Source: Entomortierella parvispora (taxonomy: Eukaryota; Mortierellomycota; Mortierellomycetes; Mortierellales; Mortierellaceae). Taken from it: a DNA stretch of 64,000 nucleotides. Both the position numbers and the translations under genes were made by a program. Of this stretch, positions 1 through 12,238 are shown piece by piece. How positions within the stretch are numbered: the first letter of the stretch is position 1; the number at the start of each line of letters is the position of its first letter. The DNA lies in assembly GCA_963573315.1 (NCBI GenBank), contig OY752142.1, forward strand, positions 2,170,001 through 2,234,000, read 5' to 3'. Under the pieces are notes generated by a model, which was not told where the DNA came from, did no database searches, and was given only the letters and a program-made list of their open reading frames with translations.

Positions 1-3000
1 CTCTGGAGGGTCCACATTTGAAGTTGATGAATGAATCCGAAAACCTCACACGCCATCTCTCCGTCCATTAAATCCTGCTCTGAAGTGCTTTGATATGACT
101 AGTTTGCAGCAGATTAGACGAAATCGTTAGCCTTTGGTGCAAAATTCATCAACACGAGATCATGAGGACAAAACGCGTACAATTCTACCGCCAATCAATG
201 CCGCAATGATGTAGACCATCCAAGTGAGTTGCATCTCCACCAGCTTAATTTGCTCTTGAAAGTCACTTGAGCCAAGAATGGGCGAAGTCGATCCTGATGA
301 TGCATGTTGGATGATTTCTCTGTAGCGCTTGTTCAGATCGTTGAACTCAGCTACCACAAGACGTCCGCTCTCGACATATTTACAACGCGCTAGCGTGGCA
401 TACATCTCCAGTGTAGAAACCAAATCCTCTTCTGCTTCCAATGGATCTAATAAGAGAAAGTAAATCCTGGTCAATTGACAGTTCTCGGACCACGAACTGG
501 TGAATTTTTACGACTGACGATCATTACCATCCACTTCGCCGTCCATGACTGACTGAGCACATTCCAGTCGACTCTTCAAATAGGCGCGCGCAAGACTGAC
601 AGTGATAGCTTGTATGTGTTCTTGGGTAGCTTGCTTTGCAGCGCTGACGGAGCTGACCATCTTGCTCCAAAAGATCAAAAGATAAGGTACACTGTTGGGT
701 GACCACTGTTGATTAAGAGAAGAATATGGCAGGTCAGTCGCAGAGGTACAATTCGAGTATTCTAGTTTTTCTCAAGCAAGCTTCGTTGCTGCTTACCTTC
801 CAAGAATGGAATCCGCGAGATGTAAATTCGCCAATGACTGAGATCCACTCGTCAAACTCCTTGTATTCGCATAGTTCTGTCAGCTGAAAAGTGCTTCGGA
901 ACTTTGAAAGCATTCGGCAAACTTCATGGAAGTTCCCTACATCCTGTAGCTTGCTTTGTCCTGCTGCTGATTTGAGGGTCAGCACTGTTTCCCGCATGAT
1001 GTGGTGAATATATGTATTGCGGGCCTCGTCGCTCGAGAACAGGGACCGTCGAATGGCTGCCGCCTGTGAAAGACACTCCATGACCAGCACGGACACAGGG
1101 CTAGGGAACTTTTTCCAGCAGTCCCATAGCACATCTAGGTAACCTGGCTCCTCAAACACTGACCTCCACGATGTCGGCACCTGGATACTGCCTACTTCAT
1201 CCGAGGACTCATCGGGAAGTGTTCCAATAAAGTCAAAGTTGAGGCACTCTTTCATTAGCAGCAAGATGGACTCTTTCAACTTGTCTGCGCTGGGATCTAT
1301 ATCGTTTGGACAATGTTTTCATATAGACGCGTAAGGTTTACTTTCACGAACAGCAGTAGTGTCTGCTCTGACTTAAAAAAAAAAAAGCAAAATGAATAAG
1401 GGTGGACTGTACCTGAAATCTGATTCCGAAGAACAACTTGGAGCATAGAGAGGGCGCACTGGAAGACTGGAAGGAGTTGTGCATCCCTGAAGCTGACGGC
1501 GATCTTGCGGTACTTTGTGGCGTGTTTCGTGCTAGGGAGGTTCATTTCCAGCGCAACGGCTCGCAAGACGCGCATTCCGATGATCCTGTGATCGACACCA
1601 TGCTATTGAGGGCCACGTTCCGAAGAGGATCAGAGAATACGGTTTTTTCCCAAAGAAAGAAAGAAATGGATCTTTGTCAGTATAGCATGAAGTATAGCAC
1701 AGCATAGCACAGCATAGTAGAGTGACGCATGGCATCGGATAGATAATCAGCGCACGGATGTACGACGGAGCTGATTCATCATTTCGCAATCTTAAAAATT
1801 CCCGTTTGCCACCAATTTTTTGTTGTTGTTTTGCGCAGTACCGTGGCATCTGTGCTTGTGTGTGTGTTTACCTGGAAGAAGACCTGGATGTTGTCCACCA
1901 GGGACCGGAACTCTTCATTGTCTGTCCAGCCCAGCTTGGTGATGAGTGCAAAGAGCTGTGCCTGTGCTGTGATAATAAACGGTTGTGCGTCTGGGTTCTG
2001 GTAGATGTAGCGGAGAACAAACGTGCCTGGGATCAAAAAAGTAGAAATCAAAGAGATTAGATCATGTTCCCAGATGGTGTCGCATCCGTTTGGCCTCGGG
2101 AAGGCAGGGGGGAAGGAACAAAAACAGGAAAGGGAGGGGACAGGAGGATGGGCTTTGTTCCACCATCGCCTCTTCCCATCCTCTCGCGTTGATCCTGACA
2201 ATCTCTTCATGATGAGAGAGGAGTTGAATCCTGTTTCGCCTCGTTCGAAACGCCCTGACCCATTGGCACTCGTGGTGTTGTCGCCCGTGGTGTTGTCTCC
2301 CCCTTGTTGATGCTCCTCCCTCCATTCGCTGGCATGCTCCTGTGTGTCTTGTGAAAGTTCCAGTTCCTGTTTTTCAGTCAGGCTCATACACGCCACGCCT
2401 TTCCTCCTCTAGTAATTCCGCGCTAATCTCTGCTATAATAAAAAGTGTCAGAGCAGAGTCGCAAGAGCAGGTGAGGGTTATCACACTTACGAAGACCACA
2501 CTGTTCTGGGGTTGTAAAGCTGCTAAAGTGGTCCTCCACGAGGGTTTTCAATCGTGATGTGGCAAACCTGTAGAATGATGAAAAGGGTGAGGTTAGTCGG
2601 CGAGAACACACAGCTTTTAAAGAATTCGACACTTTGTTTCTCTATTCATCTTCACGAGTCAAGCTATCCGGCTCCCTCGATCCTCCCTCGCCACAGAGGG
2701 CGATCACCAGCAAGGATTGTATTCGAAAGCGCCCCGAGAAAAATGAAAGAACCACTGTTGCCCGCCTGTCCCCACCCTCCTCTCCCCTTGTCTGTTTCCC
2801 CCCTCCCCCCAACACCGTCATTATTGTCTTTTGCACGGGATATTCTGCCTGTGCTCGCAGTAGGCTCTTCCACGTTGATGACGACCGCATGACCCGCTTC
2901 CCGCGTTGGGACCCAGCCATGGGGCATACAATTCAAAAAAGGTGAAAGGTAAAATAAAATAAAATAAAATAAAATAAAAAAAACGAGGCGTCTCGTGTCA

Positions 3001-3914
3001 AATGACACCCTGACCAGAACAACGCAGCAACAAACACAGGGCAACACATGGAAAGTGCAACATTCAAGCAATGAACCAAAAAAACGCTGGGGGGGGGGTG
3101 GAGGGAACCACACTGTCGACATCAAGCAAAAAAGAAAAACAAAAAGGCTGATCGTCGTTGTCATCATCATCATGATATGCCCATCCCTTTGGGGAAATGG
3201 AAACATCCTGTATGCACGACCAAAATGCTCGTCATCTCTCTCTCTCTCTCTCTCTTTCTCTCTGGAGGGACAAAAGGAAAAAAAAATCTCCTTTGGTCGT
3301 TCCGGTCTCTTTGCCACCGCGAGAAAGCAAGGCAAGGAGGAGAGCAAAGAAAGAGAGCGAGAAAGCAGGAAGGGCTCTCGAGCTCGACCAGACCAGACCA
3401 GACCACGACCGGCAGGCAGGTCATCCACCCATTCCACCCCAGAGTATGATTTGTTCTCCAAAATCACCGTCAAAACCCTAAACCCACCCTTCCTTCTTTT
3501 GTACCTCCCCCCACTCTCCTCCCAATGCCACCACCATGGTCTCTCTTTCTCTCTCTTTCTGTCTCTCTCCCCCCTCCCCACCGCAATCAAAGAGAAACAA
3601 TAAACAGAAAGAGACACTTGCATGAGTGCATATGGGTTCTTGGTATTCTCAAGCAGACTCCTGCAAAAGAGCGCCGAGTCGATGGGGGTATTAATCGAGG
3701 GGGAATGGCCCACTTTCTCGGTAGGAGAGGAAGGACCATTAATGCCTGACGACGACACAGCGCTGCCGGCAGCGGCCAGCGAGGACAGCGAGAAGGTCGG
3801 GAAATGATAGTTGAGCAACGATTCGACTTGGAGGCGACTGGCCTGACTCGATGGGTTATAAAGAGTCTCGCAGTACTGCTCCAGTGATTGGAGGTCAAGC
3901 GATGCTGCCATCAT
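1..3914 (-). CDS. XPO7: Exportin-7 (RanBP16-like), 3' end outside the window
   Basis: Importin-beta superfamily nuclear transport receptor that works with Ran-GTP at the nuclear pore. Spliced exons (complement): 3622-3914, 2491-2567, 1872-2026, 1413-1602, 797-1296, 528-705, 181-446, 1-98. This gives about 585 residues of a family usually near 1,090, so the C-terminal half lies beyond the left edge. Recognised by collinear resemblance to vertebrate exportin-7: LITKLGW, RKIAVSFRD, CLNFDFIGT, QVPTSWRS, RRSLF, LTWMVYIIAALIGGR and MDGEMAC occur in family order. Two ATGs are adjacent at the start; the first is taken. Intron 1 (2568-3621, 1,054 nt) is by far the longest intron here. It only keeps frame if it begins GC (GCAAGT) rather than at the GT four bases on, because that GT puts a stop in exon 2. 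Start position is moderately certain; identity is strong. Confidence 0.88.
2951..2983. repeat. (AAAAT)n microsatellite in exportin-7 intron 1
   Basis: Five perfect copies of the pentanucleotide aaaat run into an A tract. It lies inside the long first intron of the exportin-7 gene. Confidence 0.9.
3234..3262. repeat. (TC)n microsatellite in exportin-7 intron 1
   Basis: A TC dinucleotide run, slightly interrupted near its end, within the same long intron. More CT-rich stretches follow at about 3540-3570. Confidence 0.85.
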
Positions 3915-4374
3915 TTTCAAAGAAAAAAAAGAGAGGATATATTCAAAGCGAGAGTGTATATAAACGAGAGAAGGAGAGAAAGGAGGAGGAAGGTGGCGGG
4001 AGCAAAAGGCGGTTGGCAAGGTGCGGGGGGATGAGGAAGCAGAGGAATGGAATGGAATGCAGGAAAGAAAGAAGGATGAGAGACAAGAAAGAGAAGAGAA
4101 GAGAGAAGGGAAGGAAAAAAAAAGGGAAAGGAGCTGAACAGAGCGGAAACTGACGGGCCATGCTGGGCTCTTGCTTCTTGTGTCCAACCTGAACCTGCCC
4201 TTCTGTCATGCTTCCTGCCACGCCTTCCCTCTTCCCTTTTGTCTGCGTGTGGTCGCACAACGTGTCCTCCTCCTCCTCATCTTCTTCCTTCCTTCTCCCG
4301 CTTCATCCCACAATCGCCGTTGCTGCCCAATGCTCATGTACGTTTTTCTTTATATGCATTTCTTCACACTAGCT
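3915..4374. other. Intergenic: exportin-7 5' flank / TBC1D5-like 3' flank
   Basis: 460 nt between two tandem minus-strand genes. Read from the minus strand, the part nearest the exportin-7 start is pyrimidine-rich, as upstream of many genes in this window. No convincing coding segment is seen. Open frames here are extensions of exportin-7 exon 1 without homology. Confidence 0.6.
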
Positions 4375-7300
4375 TCACGTCCTCAGTGGATCCTCGCCCT
4401 TGGGTCGAGGACTGTCTTGCTGAAGCAGGATCGACGATCCTAGCCCCGACCCACTTCGTTTGCTGCTACTGCTACTACCAATGCTACTACCGCTTCCGCC
4501 GCCGCCAAAACCAGCCAGAGGATCAACGCTGGGTCGTGAAGGACTCGAAATCTCGACCGATGGGCGAAGTCCCGACCCTGTCCTAGAGATCGATCCTGCT
4601 CCCCCTGCTCCACTCTCCGGACTATCATTTAGCATCCAACTAAACTGCGAATGAGCCAATGAGGATCGAGGTGACTTGACCTTGGATACCAAACCACCAC
4701 CACTAGCACTGGCATTGTTGCCGCCGATGTTGGCCCCTCCTAGTCCAGACAGCCTTGATCCCTTTGGCGTCGAAGAGTGACCAGAGACCGAGGAAGAGGA
4801 TGAAGAGTCTACGACGGGTTCGCTGATCAGATCATCAAACGAGAATGGCTTCGGTGGCGTAGGTGGGATGGGTGGAGGCGACGGGACCACTTCGGGTTCA
4901 AACACTGGTGCCGGTACTGGTGAAGGCGGGGGCCGCGATCTCACTTCTACAGTACTGGTAGATCCTGTAGCCTCTGCAAGATACTGAGGACTGCCTCGTC
5001 GATCCGGAGATCCAGCCTCGCGCGCAGGACTTCTGCCGCGTGCCAGGTTGGTGGACGTCTTGACCGCTGTGGTCGGTATGCTGGCATTCATCGGGAGTTT
5101 TCGTGTTGCGCTTGGTGACGCCCCTGTCGTTGCTGTCGGTGTATCCTGAGACGGGAGCACGGTAGGTGACGACCGAGGACTAGACTCGCCACTACCTCCA
5201 ACAGCCTCCTTGACAGTCGAAGGTGCGACAGACGATGCTGACAGCATTCCAGACTCTATGACATGTGGATCAACATCTGTAGAGAGTCCCAAGAGAATAT
5301 CTCTGACATGCACCAGACCTGAAAGCGCCGCCAATGCCGATTTGGAGGGGACGCCGACAGAGTCGTTCTTTGGTTCTTGGGTGGATACTGTCGAGGGCGA
5401 GAGGAGTTCCGCCTCAAGGATAACCAGCGCTTTGGCCACAATCTGACCCAACTGAGATTGAACTTGTCTGTCGCCGACGTGTGACTTGGGGTGCGAGGGT
5501 GCTGGTCGACTGGAAGCTGCTAGGCGACCTGTGGAGGTGATGGCCTGGTCAAACATGGGAGGGAAGCTGGTCGTGACTGGGGAGGTAGGAGTGTTGGCGC
5601 TGGGGTTGGTTTTGCGGATGTACGATTGAGTATTTTTCTGCGTTTTTTTTGGTGAAGAAGAGAGATAAAGGTTAATTCACAGGCATCAATTGAACCCATC
5701 TTCCTTTCCCAATCTACAACGTTTACCCTCATGTCGTGAATAGCCTTGTTGAGGACCGCTCCTCCTTTGCTTTCCAACACGTTCTTGGTGACATGCGCGA
5801 ACCCTTCTGCGACCGGTTTGATGGCATCTAGTGCTGCGGGTGGCAGATGCTGACTCAAGACGCCGTTTCCAGGGAATGACAGCCCCTGGCTTCTGACTTG
5901 ATCAGGAGTGTGTTGAGAGTGATACTGGTGATGTTGGTGTTGTTGATGTTGTTGGTGATAGTGTTGAGGGTAAGGAGGGGTACTTTCCGAACGATACTGC
6001 TTTGGGGAATCATAATCAGGCTCTGGTTGTGTTGGCGCTAGGGACGCAACAGTTTTTCCTGCAATGATGTTGTTTTGTCGAATGATTTCCTGGCCGCCCG
6101 CAGCGTTGGGGAGTTCCTGGAGTCGCAACGCTTGTGGAATGAACAGGTGTATATTCTTGATAGAGGGATATCTCATAAGTCTGTGCAAACATTCTGCAAA
6201 GTCTCCTTCCAGCACTATAGATACAAGGACAGGCTGAACGCTGTTAGTAAAAGAACAAGCATAAGAAGATTGCCCACTCAAATGCCCAATATGAAATCAA
6301 AATCAGAGAGTATTCCACGTACGGTCATCTCGAATGTGCAAAAGCATCGCCACGCCGATAAAGATGCAGAGCTTTAGGCTGGGGTCCTTTGCAAATATTC
6401 CATCCCAGAGGACGAATACCTCATCCATTGGAAACTCTCGGCCAAAGAGAAGGCGGAACCATCGACTAGAAAGCAAATTGAAGTCCAGCATGAGTTAGAT
6501 TCCGGGATTAGACTATCGAATCTACCAATGTTTCCTCCGATGGTAATTTTTGGATCCTTACATTCCAAAGAGTTGAGGCTGAATCTCCAGGCTGTGCAGA
6601 TGTAGGTACAATTCATTGTCTATACGCTGCAAATGTTGAAATATCTTCATAGACCATTCAATGACTGGCGTCTGCTTTCCTGATGGTGGCTAAATGATGG
6701 GCGTTGAAATGAGATTGTCAGAACCTCTGTGTTCTTGTGCCATTGATCCTTGAACAAACAGAATGAAAAAGGCAATTACCGCCGGCTGTTCTGGCTTTCC
6801 AAAAGGTTGAATGTTGCTGTTGTTGGTGGTGGGCTAATAGCAAAATGATCATTGACAAAAAAAAGAGTGGGTCAGTCAAGACCTTTTCATGTGGAGAAAA
6901 AACATTAAACAGATCAGATCGCATACATACTTTGGCTCTTTTGCTCGAAAATCCCTCATCGCTAAACTCGTACCAAGGTTTGGCGCGCGACATAAGACTG
7001 GAGAAAAGTGCAAAGGTATCGTGTTCCACATAGTTTGTGTCCAGAACACTCTTCATAACGTCCAAAGAAGAGTCTCTAAGGTAGTCATTTTGTAAAGTAA
7101 TCCCGTGCAGGATGGTGAGTCTTCGATGATCATTGCTCAGTATTCAGAAAAGCAGCAAAACTAATGAAAAAAATGAAAAAAGACTCTTACGCTGATGACT
7201 CGGGTTCAGAGCTGGCATCGAGACTCTCCGAGGAAACGACCCACAGCATATGGGCTACTAGTTCGTGCATTCCTTGACGATATGAGACATCGTGGTTGAT

Positions 7301-8147
7301 TTTGCAGTAGATGAAGAGAATGTCACCCATTTGCTCCTGCACCTTTTCCGACCGAAAGTAATCATTGTCTGGAAACCTAGAGAGTGTCACACATTAGATG
7401 AGGATGGAGGAGGTTGGGGCTAAAGTACAAGAATGACACTCTTCCATCTCAAGAAAGGGTCCTATCCTCGCATTGACTCTTACGTGCGCTCGACATCCTG
7501 CTCGATGATCTTTCTCAGTTCCGAATCGACAAAGAATTGTTGCCATGGACTATCCTCAGCCAAGCTGAGAGGGTTGTTCACCTCCAGATCGGGCTCGGGG
7601 CCATCGTCACTCCCAATGGCTTTGATATATTTCCTTCGAAGCTCAGCATAGCGCTCACGTTCCTTGGTCAGAGCAAAGGGCCAAGTGGACACCTCGAGGG
7701 TGGGTAAGCAAGACAGGTAGACCTATATATTGTCACCAACCCAGTCAAGAAAAGAAAAGAGGGGTTGGCGGTGAGTGTCAGCGGGCTAAGGTCACTGTAG
7801 GCAAGCGGAATGAACGAAGACAGGAACAAAAAAAGACGCGTTCCACGGCTCAAACAGAGAACAAAAAATTACCTTCCAACAGACAGAGCGGATACCATCG
7901 ATGCCGAGACTGGAGTGCTGGGAGAGTGCGCGAGCTTTGAGCGAGTCTAGAGTGAGGTTGGGGTCTTCAAAAACCTCGGCCCACTTGAGGCTGATTTGAG
8001 CATGTGGAGGAAGAAGAGCGAATGTGAGTACAGGGTTGATGCATGCATTTGCAATTGCGAGGGGATTGTTTGGTGCTGGGTGGCAAACGGCAAGCGGCAA
8101 ACAGCAAACAGTCAGACTAGTTACCGTGCGCCCTTGATGGTGTTCAT
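4375..8147 (-). CDS. TBC1D5-like Rab GTPase-activating protein
   Basis: TBC-domain Rab GAP. The animal homologue TBC1D5 acts on Rab7 with retromer on endosomes. Ten exons (complement): 8125-8147, 7873-7990, 7484-7722, 7191-7376, 6931-7120, 6780-6833, 6562-6689, 6319-6465, 5727-6240, 4375-5637; 953 residues. The TBC domain fills about residues 10-350. It has an Arg-finger region (GIRSVCWK), the Gln-finger motif YRQGMHEL, then YVEHDTFALFSSLM, LHSLEIQPQLFG and RWFRLLFGREFP. The last two and the motif NNPLS..D single out TBC1D5 among TBC proteins. The C-terminal 500 residues are low-complexity, with a His/Gln patch and long Ser/Pro tracts, as in animal TBC1D5. The first exon holds only seven codons plus two bases; the short start at 8147 was chosen because upstream sequence in frame is hydrophobic and unlike the family. 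Confidence 0.85.
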
Positions 8148-8595
8148 GCGATGGCGTTGGATGAATGCAGCGAGCGAGGGGGTCGAGGGAGCACGGGAGG
8201 ATGAACGATGCGAGCAAGGGAAGGGAAGGGAGGGGAGGAATGAAGAATGTCTGTGCCAAGAAGAGAGAAAGATAGAGAGGAGCAGTGGCACGGTAGACAG
8301 GAAAAAGAAAAAAGAACGCTGCAGCACGGCGTCACATTGCAGCAGTCCCCTTCTGTTCTTTCTTTCGATGGACGACATGATTGTGCCGTTTGCATGTAGA
8401 TCGGATCCCTTTTCTTCCTTTCTTCCTTTCTTGCTTTCTTGCTTTCTTCCTTTCTTCTCCCTTCCTTCTCTGGTTTTTTTGTATTAGACATGTATTAAAT
8501 AATTCGAGTTGAATGGCTATTTACATGGGCTGTCTTGTCTGCAGCCCCTTCTTCCTTCCTTCTTCTGTCAATATCCTCACCAACGCCTCGTTTGT
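8148..8595. other. Intergenic with TTCC/TTTC pyrimidine repeats
   Basis: 448 nt between the TBC1D5-like start and the ankyrin gene stop, both on the minus strand. A simple (TTCC/TTGC/TTTC) tract lies at about 8410-8465. No gene is supported here. Confidence 0.6.
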
Positions 8596-11118
8596 CTACT
8601 TGGCTTCTAAACGGTCCCCGCAGCATCCACATCCGAGGCTTGCCCACGACGCGCTATCAAAGCAACAGAACCACCAGCTCAATCTCAAGCTGCTCCGATG
8701 AGACCGTGCAGATGACTTGTTGCACCCGTTGCCAACATCACCGCTGTTTGTCCTACTATACGGTGGGGCAGCTGAACCCAAACCCGAACCCGAACCCGAC
8801 CCTGTCCCTGATCCTAACCCTAGCCCGATCGGTGGCATCGGTGGAGGTGGACGCAACTGGCCACTTTCTCCTCGAGTCTTCTTTGACCCCTGCCTCGACA
8901 AGGACGACGACGAGGACAATGACAACGAAGACGACGCGATCGAGAGCGGAGGCGATGACAATCCTTGGTCCATCCCTTCCCCCGTAGTCGACGACACGAT
9001 TGGAAACTCTCTCATCTTCAACTCGACTGGCGGGCTGGGTTTGCCCGCACTCCTGAACAAGGCGGCAAAACCGGCAGACGCGACCACAATCGGGGAGGAG
9101 GAAGGAGAGGACGAAGGCGTCGAAGACAGTGACGACAAATCTGGACTGTGTTGGCTTGGATGGTGGCTCGGAACGTCCTTTGAGTTATCGACATGGCTCA
9201 GAGTCAACCTCCTCGTGGCATTGGAACTGATCGTTCCATTGGCCGTGGCGTTTGAGGCCATGGTCGTAGGAACATTAAACTCGGATCGAGAACGCATTGG
9301 CTCAAGCTGCAAGGTTGAGCTCACGGGAGGAGAGGATGAGGTAGAAGCACCTCGACGTAATGTTTTTGCAGCAGCGGCGGCGGCGGCAGCAGGAAAGTTG
9401 GTGCTGTTGGTCCGAGTGTGGCCCGAGAACGAATGGCGCGTCGTTCGCTGGTACACATCTTCGGTGCTTTCCTCAGGGACCGAGGGTAGTGACGGCGCGG
9501 GTGAGTGGGTCCTCCTCGAAGGCGATCGAGGAGGGGTCATCATGGGCTTGAGCATCATGTGCGCGCCTCCCGACTGTACAAACTTTGTGATATAGGCTGC
9601 CACGGATCGATGACCAGCATCCCAGGACAGATTGCGGGCATTCTTGCCATTGCTGGTCTTGATGTCGGGATCAGCACCATGGTCTAGCAACAACTTGCAT
9701 GCTTCCAATCGACCAGCGTAGGCGGCCAGCATGAGGGAGGTCCATCCATATTGATCAAGCATGTCCATATCTGCTCCGTGACTGATCAACTCGGCCATGA
9801 TCTCAACATGGCCTGCATAGCTCGCCAACAGGAGCGCGGACTTTTGAGTATTGTCTTGTTGGTTCACATTGACTTGACCTAGGTTGATGACCAACCGGCA
9901 GATCGTGACAAAGCCATTGTAGGAGGCGATTATCAAGGGAGTAATGGATTCCTGGAAGGATTATGAAAACCACGATTCATGCAAAAAAAAAAAAATGTAT
10001 TCCACAAAAAAAAAAAAAAAAAAAAAAGGGTTAGTTGACAGGCACACAGGCAGGGGTTGGGTGTGCAGGGACGTACAGAGGACCAAGTGTCCATGCAGGC
10101 AGGCAGACACTCGTGCATGCATGCATACAATAGTGGATAAGCGAGCAAGGTGAACGCGCGCGCCACACACAAATACACACACAAGTATCGTACACAAGTG
10201 TTTGTTCACCACCGACATCATCCGTGATGGTCGATGGCAAGGGGGAAAAAAGGACGTCCTCAACACTTGATTTTGTTTACCTCGTTGCCCATGGACGCAG
10301 AGGCACCAGCCAGAAGGAGCAAGTGGACGCATTCGGTACTACCTGCAGCCGATGCTTGGTAGAGGGCCGTCTCGCCTTCGTCATCTGCGCAGACGAACCG
10401 AAGAGAAAAGAAAAGAAGGGCAGGTAAGTGAAAAGAAGGGCAGGTAAGTAAAAAAAAAGGACCAAAGAAAGAGACGATGAAGAAGAACATCAAATGAGAA
10501 AGAGGCAGGGACGAGCGGGTTCATCGAACCATCCCCTGTCAGTAAGGGATCGTGTCAGGGACGTCTGTTCTGTTTTATTTCCCCCCCTTCCCCCCCGCAA
10601 AGGCCATGGCCCATGTCGACACGTCCAGGGGAGGGAGGGGAGGAGGGAGGGACGGAGGGACGAACATGACATAAGGCTCGGGAGGCATAGCCCGTTGACC
10701 CTCCTTCTTCCCGTTCATTTTACTTGCCTGGAAGATCGACTTGGATCGAAGGTAAGGATAGGAGGTATCGCAGCACCAAGTGCTTGTTCTCTGTTGCTGC
10801 GACCATTAGCATAGTTCTCCGATCCTTGTCCCGGATCTTGTTAGGGTCGAGGGCAAGGCTGGTTAGGACGTGTTCCAGGTGACTCGTGTCCTGCACAAGG
10901 ACGGCATGGAACAGCGATCGAATCACTCCCGCGATCGAATACCGTCGCGTTGGAGCCCGCGTCGAAGTTGTTGTGTTGGCGGATGAGGTGGTGGTGGAAG
11001 TGGCGGTGGAGGATCTCGAGGTGTCCCGCACCGAAGTCGAGTCGTCTGGATCAGAGGCAGGGACTATTGCTGCTGCTCCCTGGCTCTGGTCCTCAACCTG
11101 GAGCTGCCCAGGTTCCAT
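8596..11118 (-). CDS. Ankyrin-repeat protein with Ser-rich tail
   Basis: Three exons (complement): 10728-11118, 10281-10384, 8596-9951; 616 residues. A Ser/Thr-rich leader of about 60 residues precedes roughly six ankyrin repeats at about residues 70-285. Repeat cores visible include RRTMLMVAATENKHLVLRYLL, GETALYQASAAGSTECVHLLL, SALLLASYAGHVEIMAELI and GWTSLMLAAYAGRLEACKLLL. The rest is low-complexity Ser/Pro with a short Gly-Ser run. The repeats imply protein binding; no enzyme domain is seen and the partner is unknown. Intron 1 must use a GC donor: the next GT brings in an immediate TGA, whereas GC joining restores a standard ankyrin boundary (DDEGETALY). Intron 2 carries two poly(A) runs, T-rich on the gene strand. 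Confidence 0.8.
10006..10027. repeat. A22 homopolymer in ankyrin-gene intron 2
   Basis: Twenty-two A on the plus strand, so T22 in the sense of the host gene, about 55 nt from the 3' splice site. A second run of 13 A lies at 9983-9995. Confidence 0.9.
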
Positions 11119-12238
11119 TTTGGGGTTCAGCGTTAGCTCAGAGAGTCAAAGTGCGAGGTGGATGAGCAAGTCGGCAGAGGCAGAGGTGGACGAGAAGGGC
11201 AGAAGAACAGCTCAGAAAGAATGTCTTTTTTGGGCATTGACTGGTAACAAGTCCTCCCCCCAATAAAAACAAGCGAGCAGGTTCTTTTTCTCTTTTTTTC
11301 ACTACAGTCGACAGTGGGGTGCTGGTCCAAATTGGTTGGAAGGGGTGAGCAAGAGAACTCTGACAAAGAGGGAGCGAAAGGTTTGGAAAAGAAGAAAGAA
11401 GAGGAGAGTGAGGATGTGAGGATGACGAACAAAGGAGAATAAATAAAAACGGCAACCCAGTACAAATCGAGGACGAAACAGCGGCGGGGGAAGAAAGGGA
11501 GGTCAGAAGAGAAGGGAGAAAAAGTTGCAAAAAGGAAAACGACGATGGCCGCGGGCTGATTACTTTTGATGACGAGGATGCCCTAACAGAGCGCACGGGA
11601 GAAAGGAAGGGCAATTGATCGCTGCAAGGTACAGTCTATAATTCTCCTGCCTTGACTCAAATGTTGTGATTCTCGCAATGCACCGTGGAGAAAAAGTGTT
11701 GCCACAGCAGCAATTGGCATGGGCGTGGAGGCGATTTTGGACGAGTTGCACCACGTTCGGGCTGACTGTCGACACCGCATTCTCGCTCTTTTGCTGTCTC
11801 TGCCTGCCCTTTCGCTTTTTTTTTGTGCAGTGTGCGCACTGCAGCAAGTGGGCTGGTCCTGTCATGAGATTGGTGTGTGTGTGGTCGGTCGGTTGTTCAG
11901 TCAAGTCAGCCAGGCTTTGCTTTGTGCTCTCAATATTGAATCGAATTCAAATCGACTGTGCTTGGCCCAGCAGGGTGCAGGAGCACACGTCTTTGGCCAT
12001 GAAAAGAATAGGGGGCTACTCGAATGGCATGACTCGCAAACAAAGAGGAGAAAAAAAACAAGTCTTTTGTCCGTTGAGAATGAAATCACAGGTTCACGAC
12101 TACAGTTGTGGGAGTCATTCTTCACAAAACCATATTGGAAAAGGAGCGAGATGCTGAGTAAGCCCGCCTTTATTAGCGAGCGATACATGGTCGAGCCTGG
12201 CAACTCTCGGCCCAAAGCTATCCCTCTTCTATAAGAAT
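11119..12238. other. Long intergenic region, no supported gene
   Basis: 1,120 nt between the ankyrin-gene start and the MCM-binding-protein stop, both minus. It should hold the ankyrin-gene promoter and 5' UTR (pyrimidine-rich on the minus strand, about 11120-11560). A plus-strand frame at 11719-12234 (171 codons) has no recognisable domain, intron signals or low-complexity pattern that would support it. Confidence 0.5.

Noticed and set aside
2396-2470. Possible extra exon (ISAELLEEERRG) between exportin-7 exons 2 and 3
   Set aside because: It has splice-like borders but ends in a stop and interrupts the family alignment, whereas direct joining of exons 2 and 3 gives a perfect match.
2664-4187. 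507-codon minus-strand frame spanning exportin-7 exon 1
   Set aside because: Only the exon part (3622-3914) is family-like. The rest is intron and 5' flank: low-complexity Ser/Phe/Leu sequence from CT-rich DNA.
8806-8826. Telomere-like CCTAACCCTAGCC motif
   Set aside because: A single degenerate copy inside coding sequence for a Gly-Leu-Gly-Ser stretch; no array and no end-of-chromosome context.
8717-9595. 292-codon plus-strand frame
   Set aside because: Antisense of the ankyrin-gene Ser/Gly-rich tail; Asp/Glu-rich by base bias, no motif, and the minus frame has clear ankyrin repeats.
11719-12234. 171-codon plus-strand frame in the ankyrin-MCMBP gap
   Set aside because: No recognisable domain, no supporting splice or start context, and composition changes along its length.
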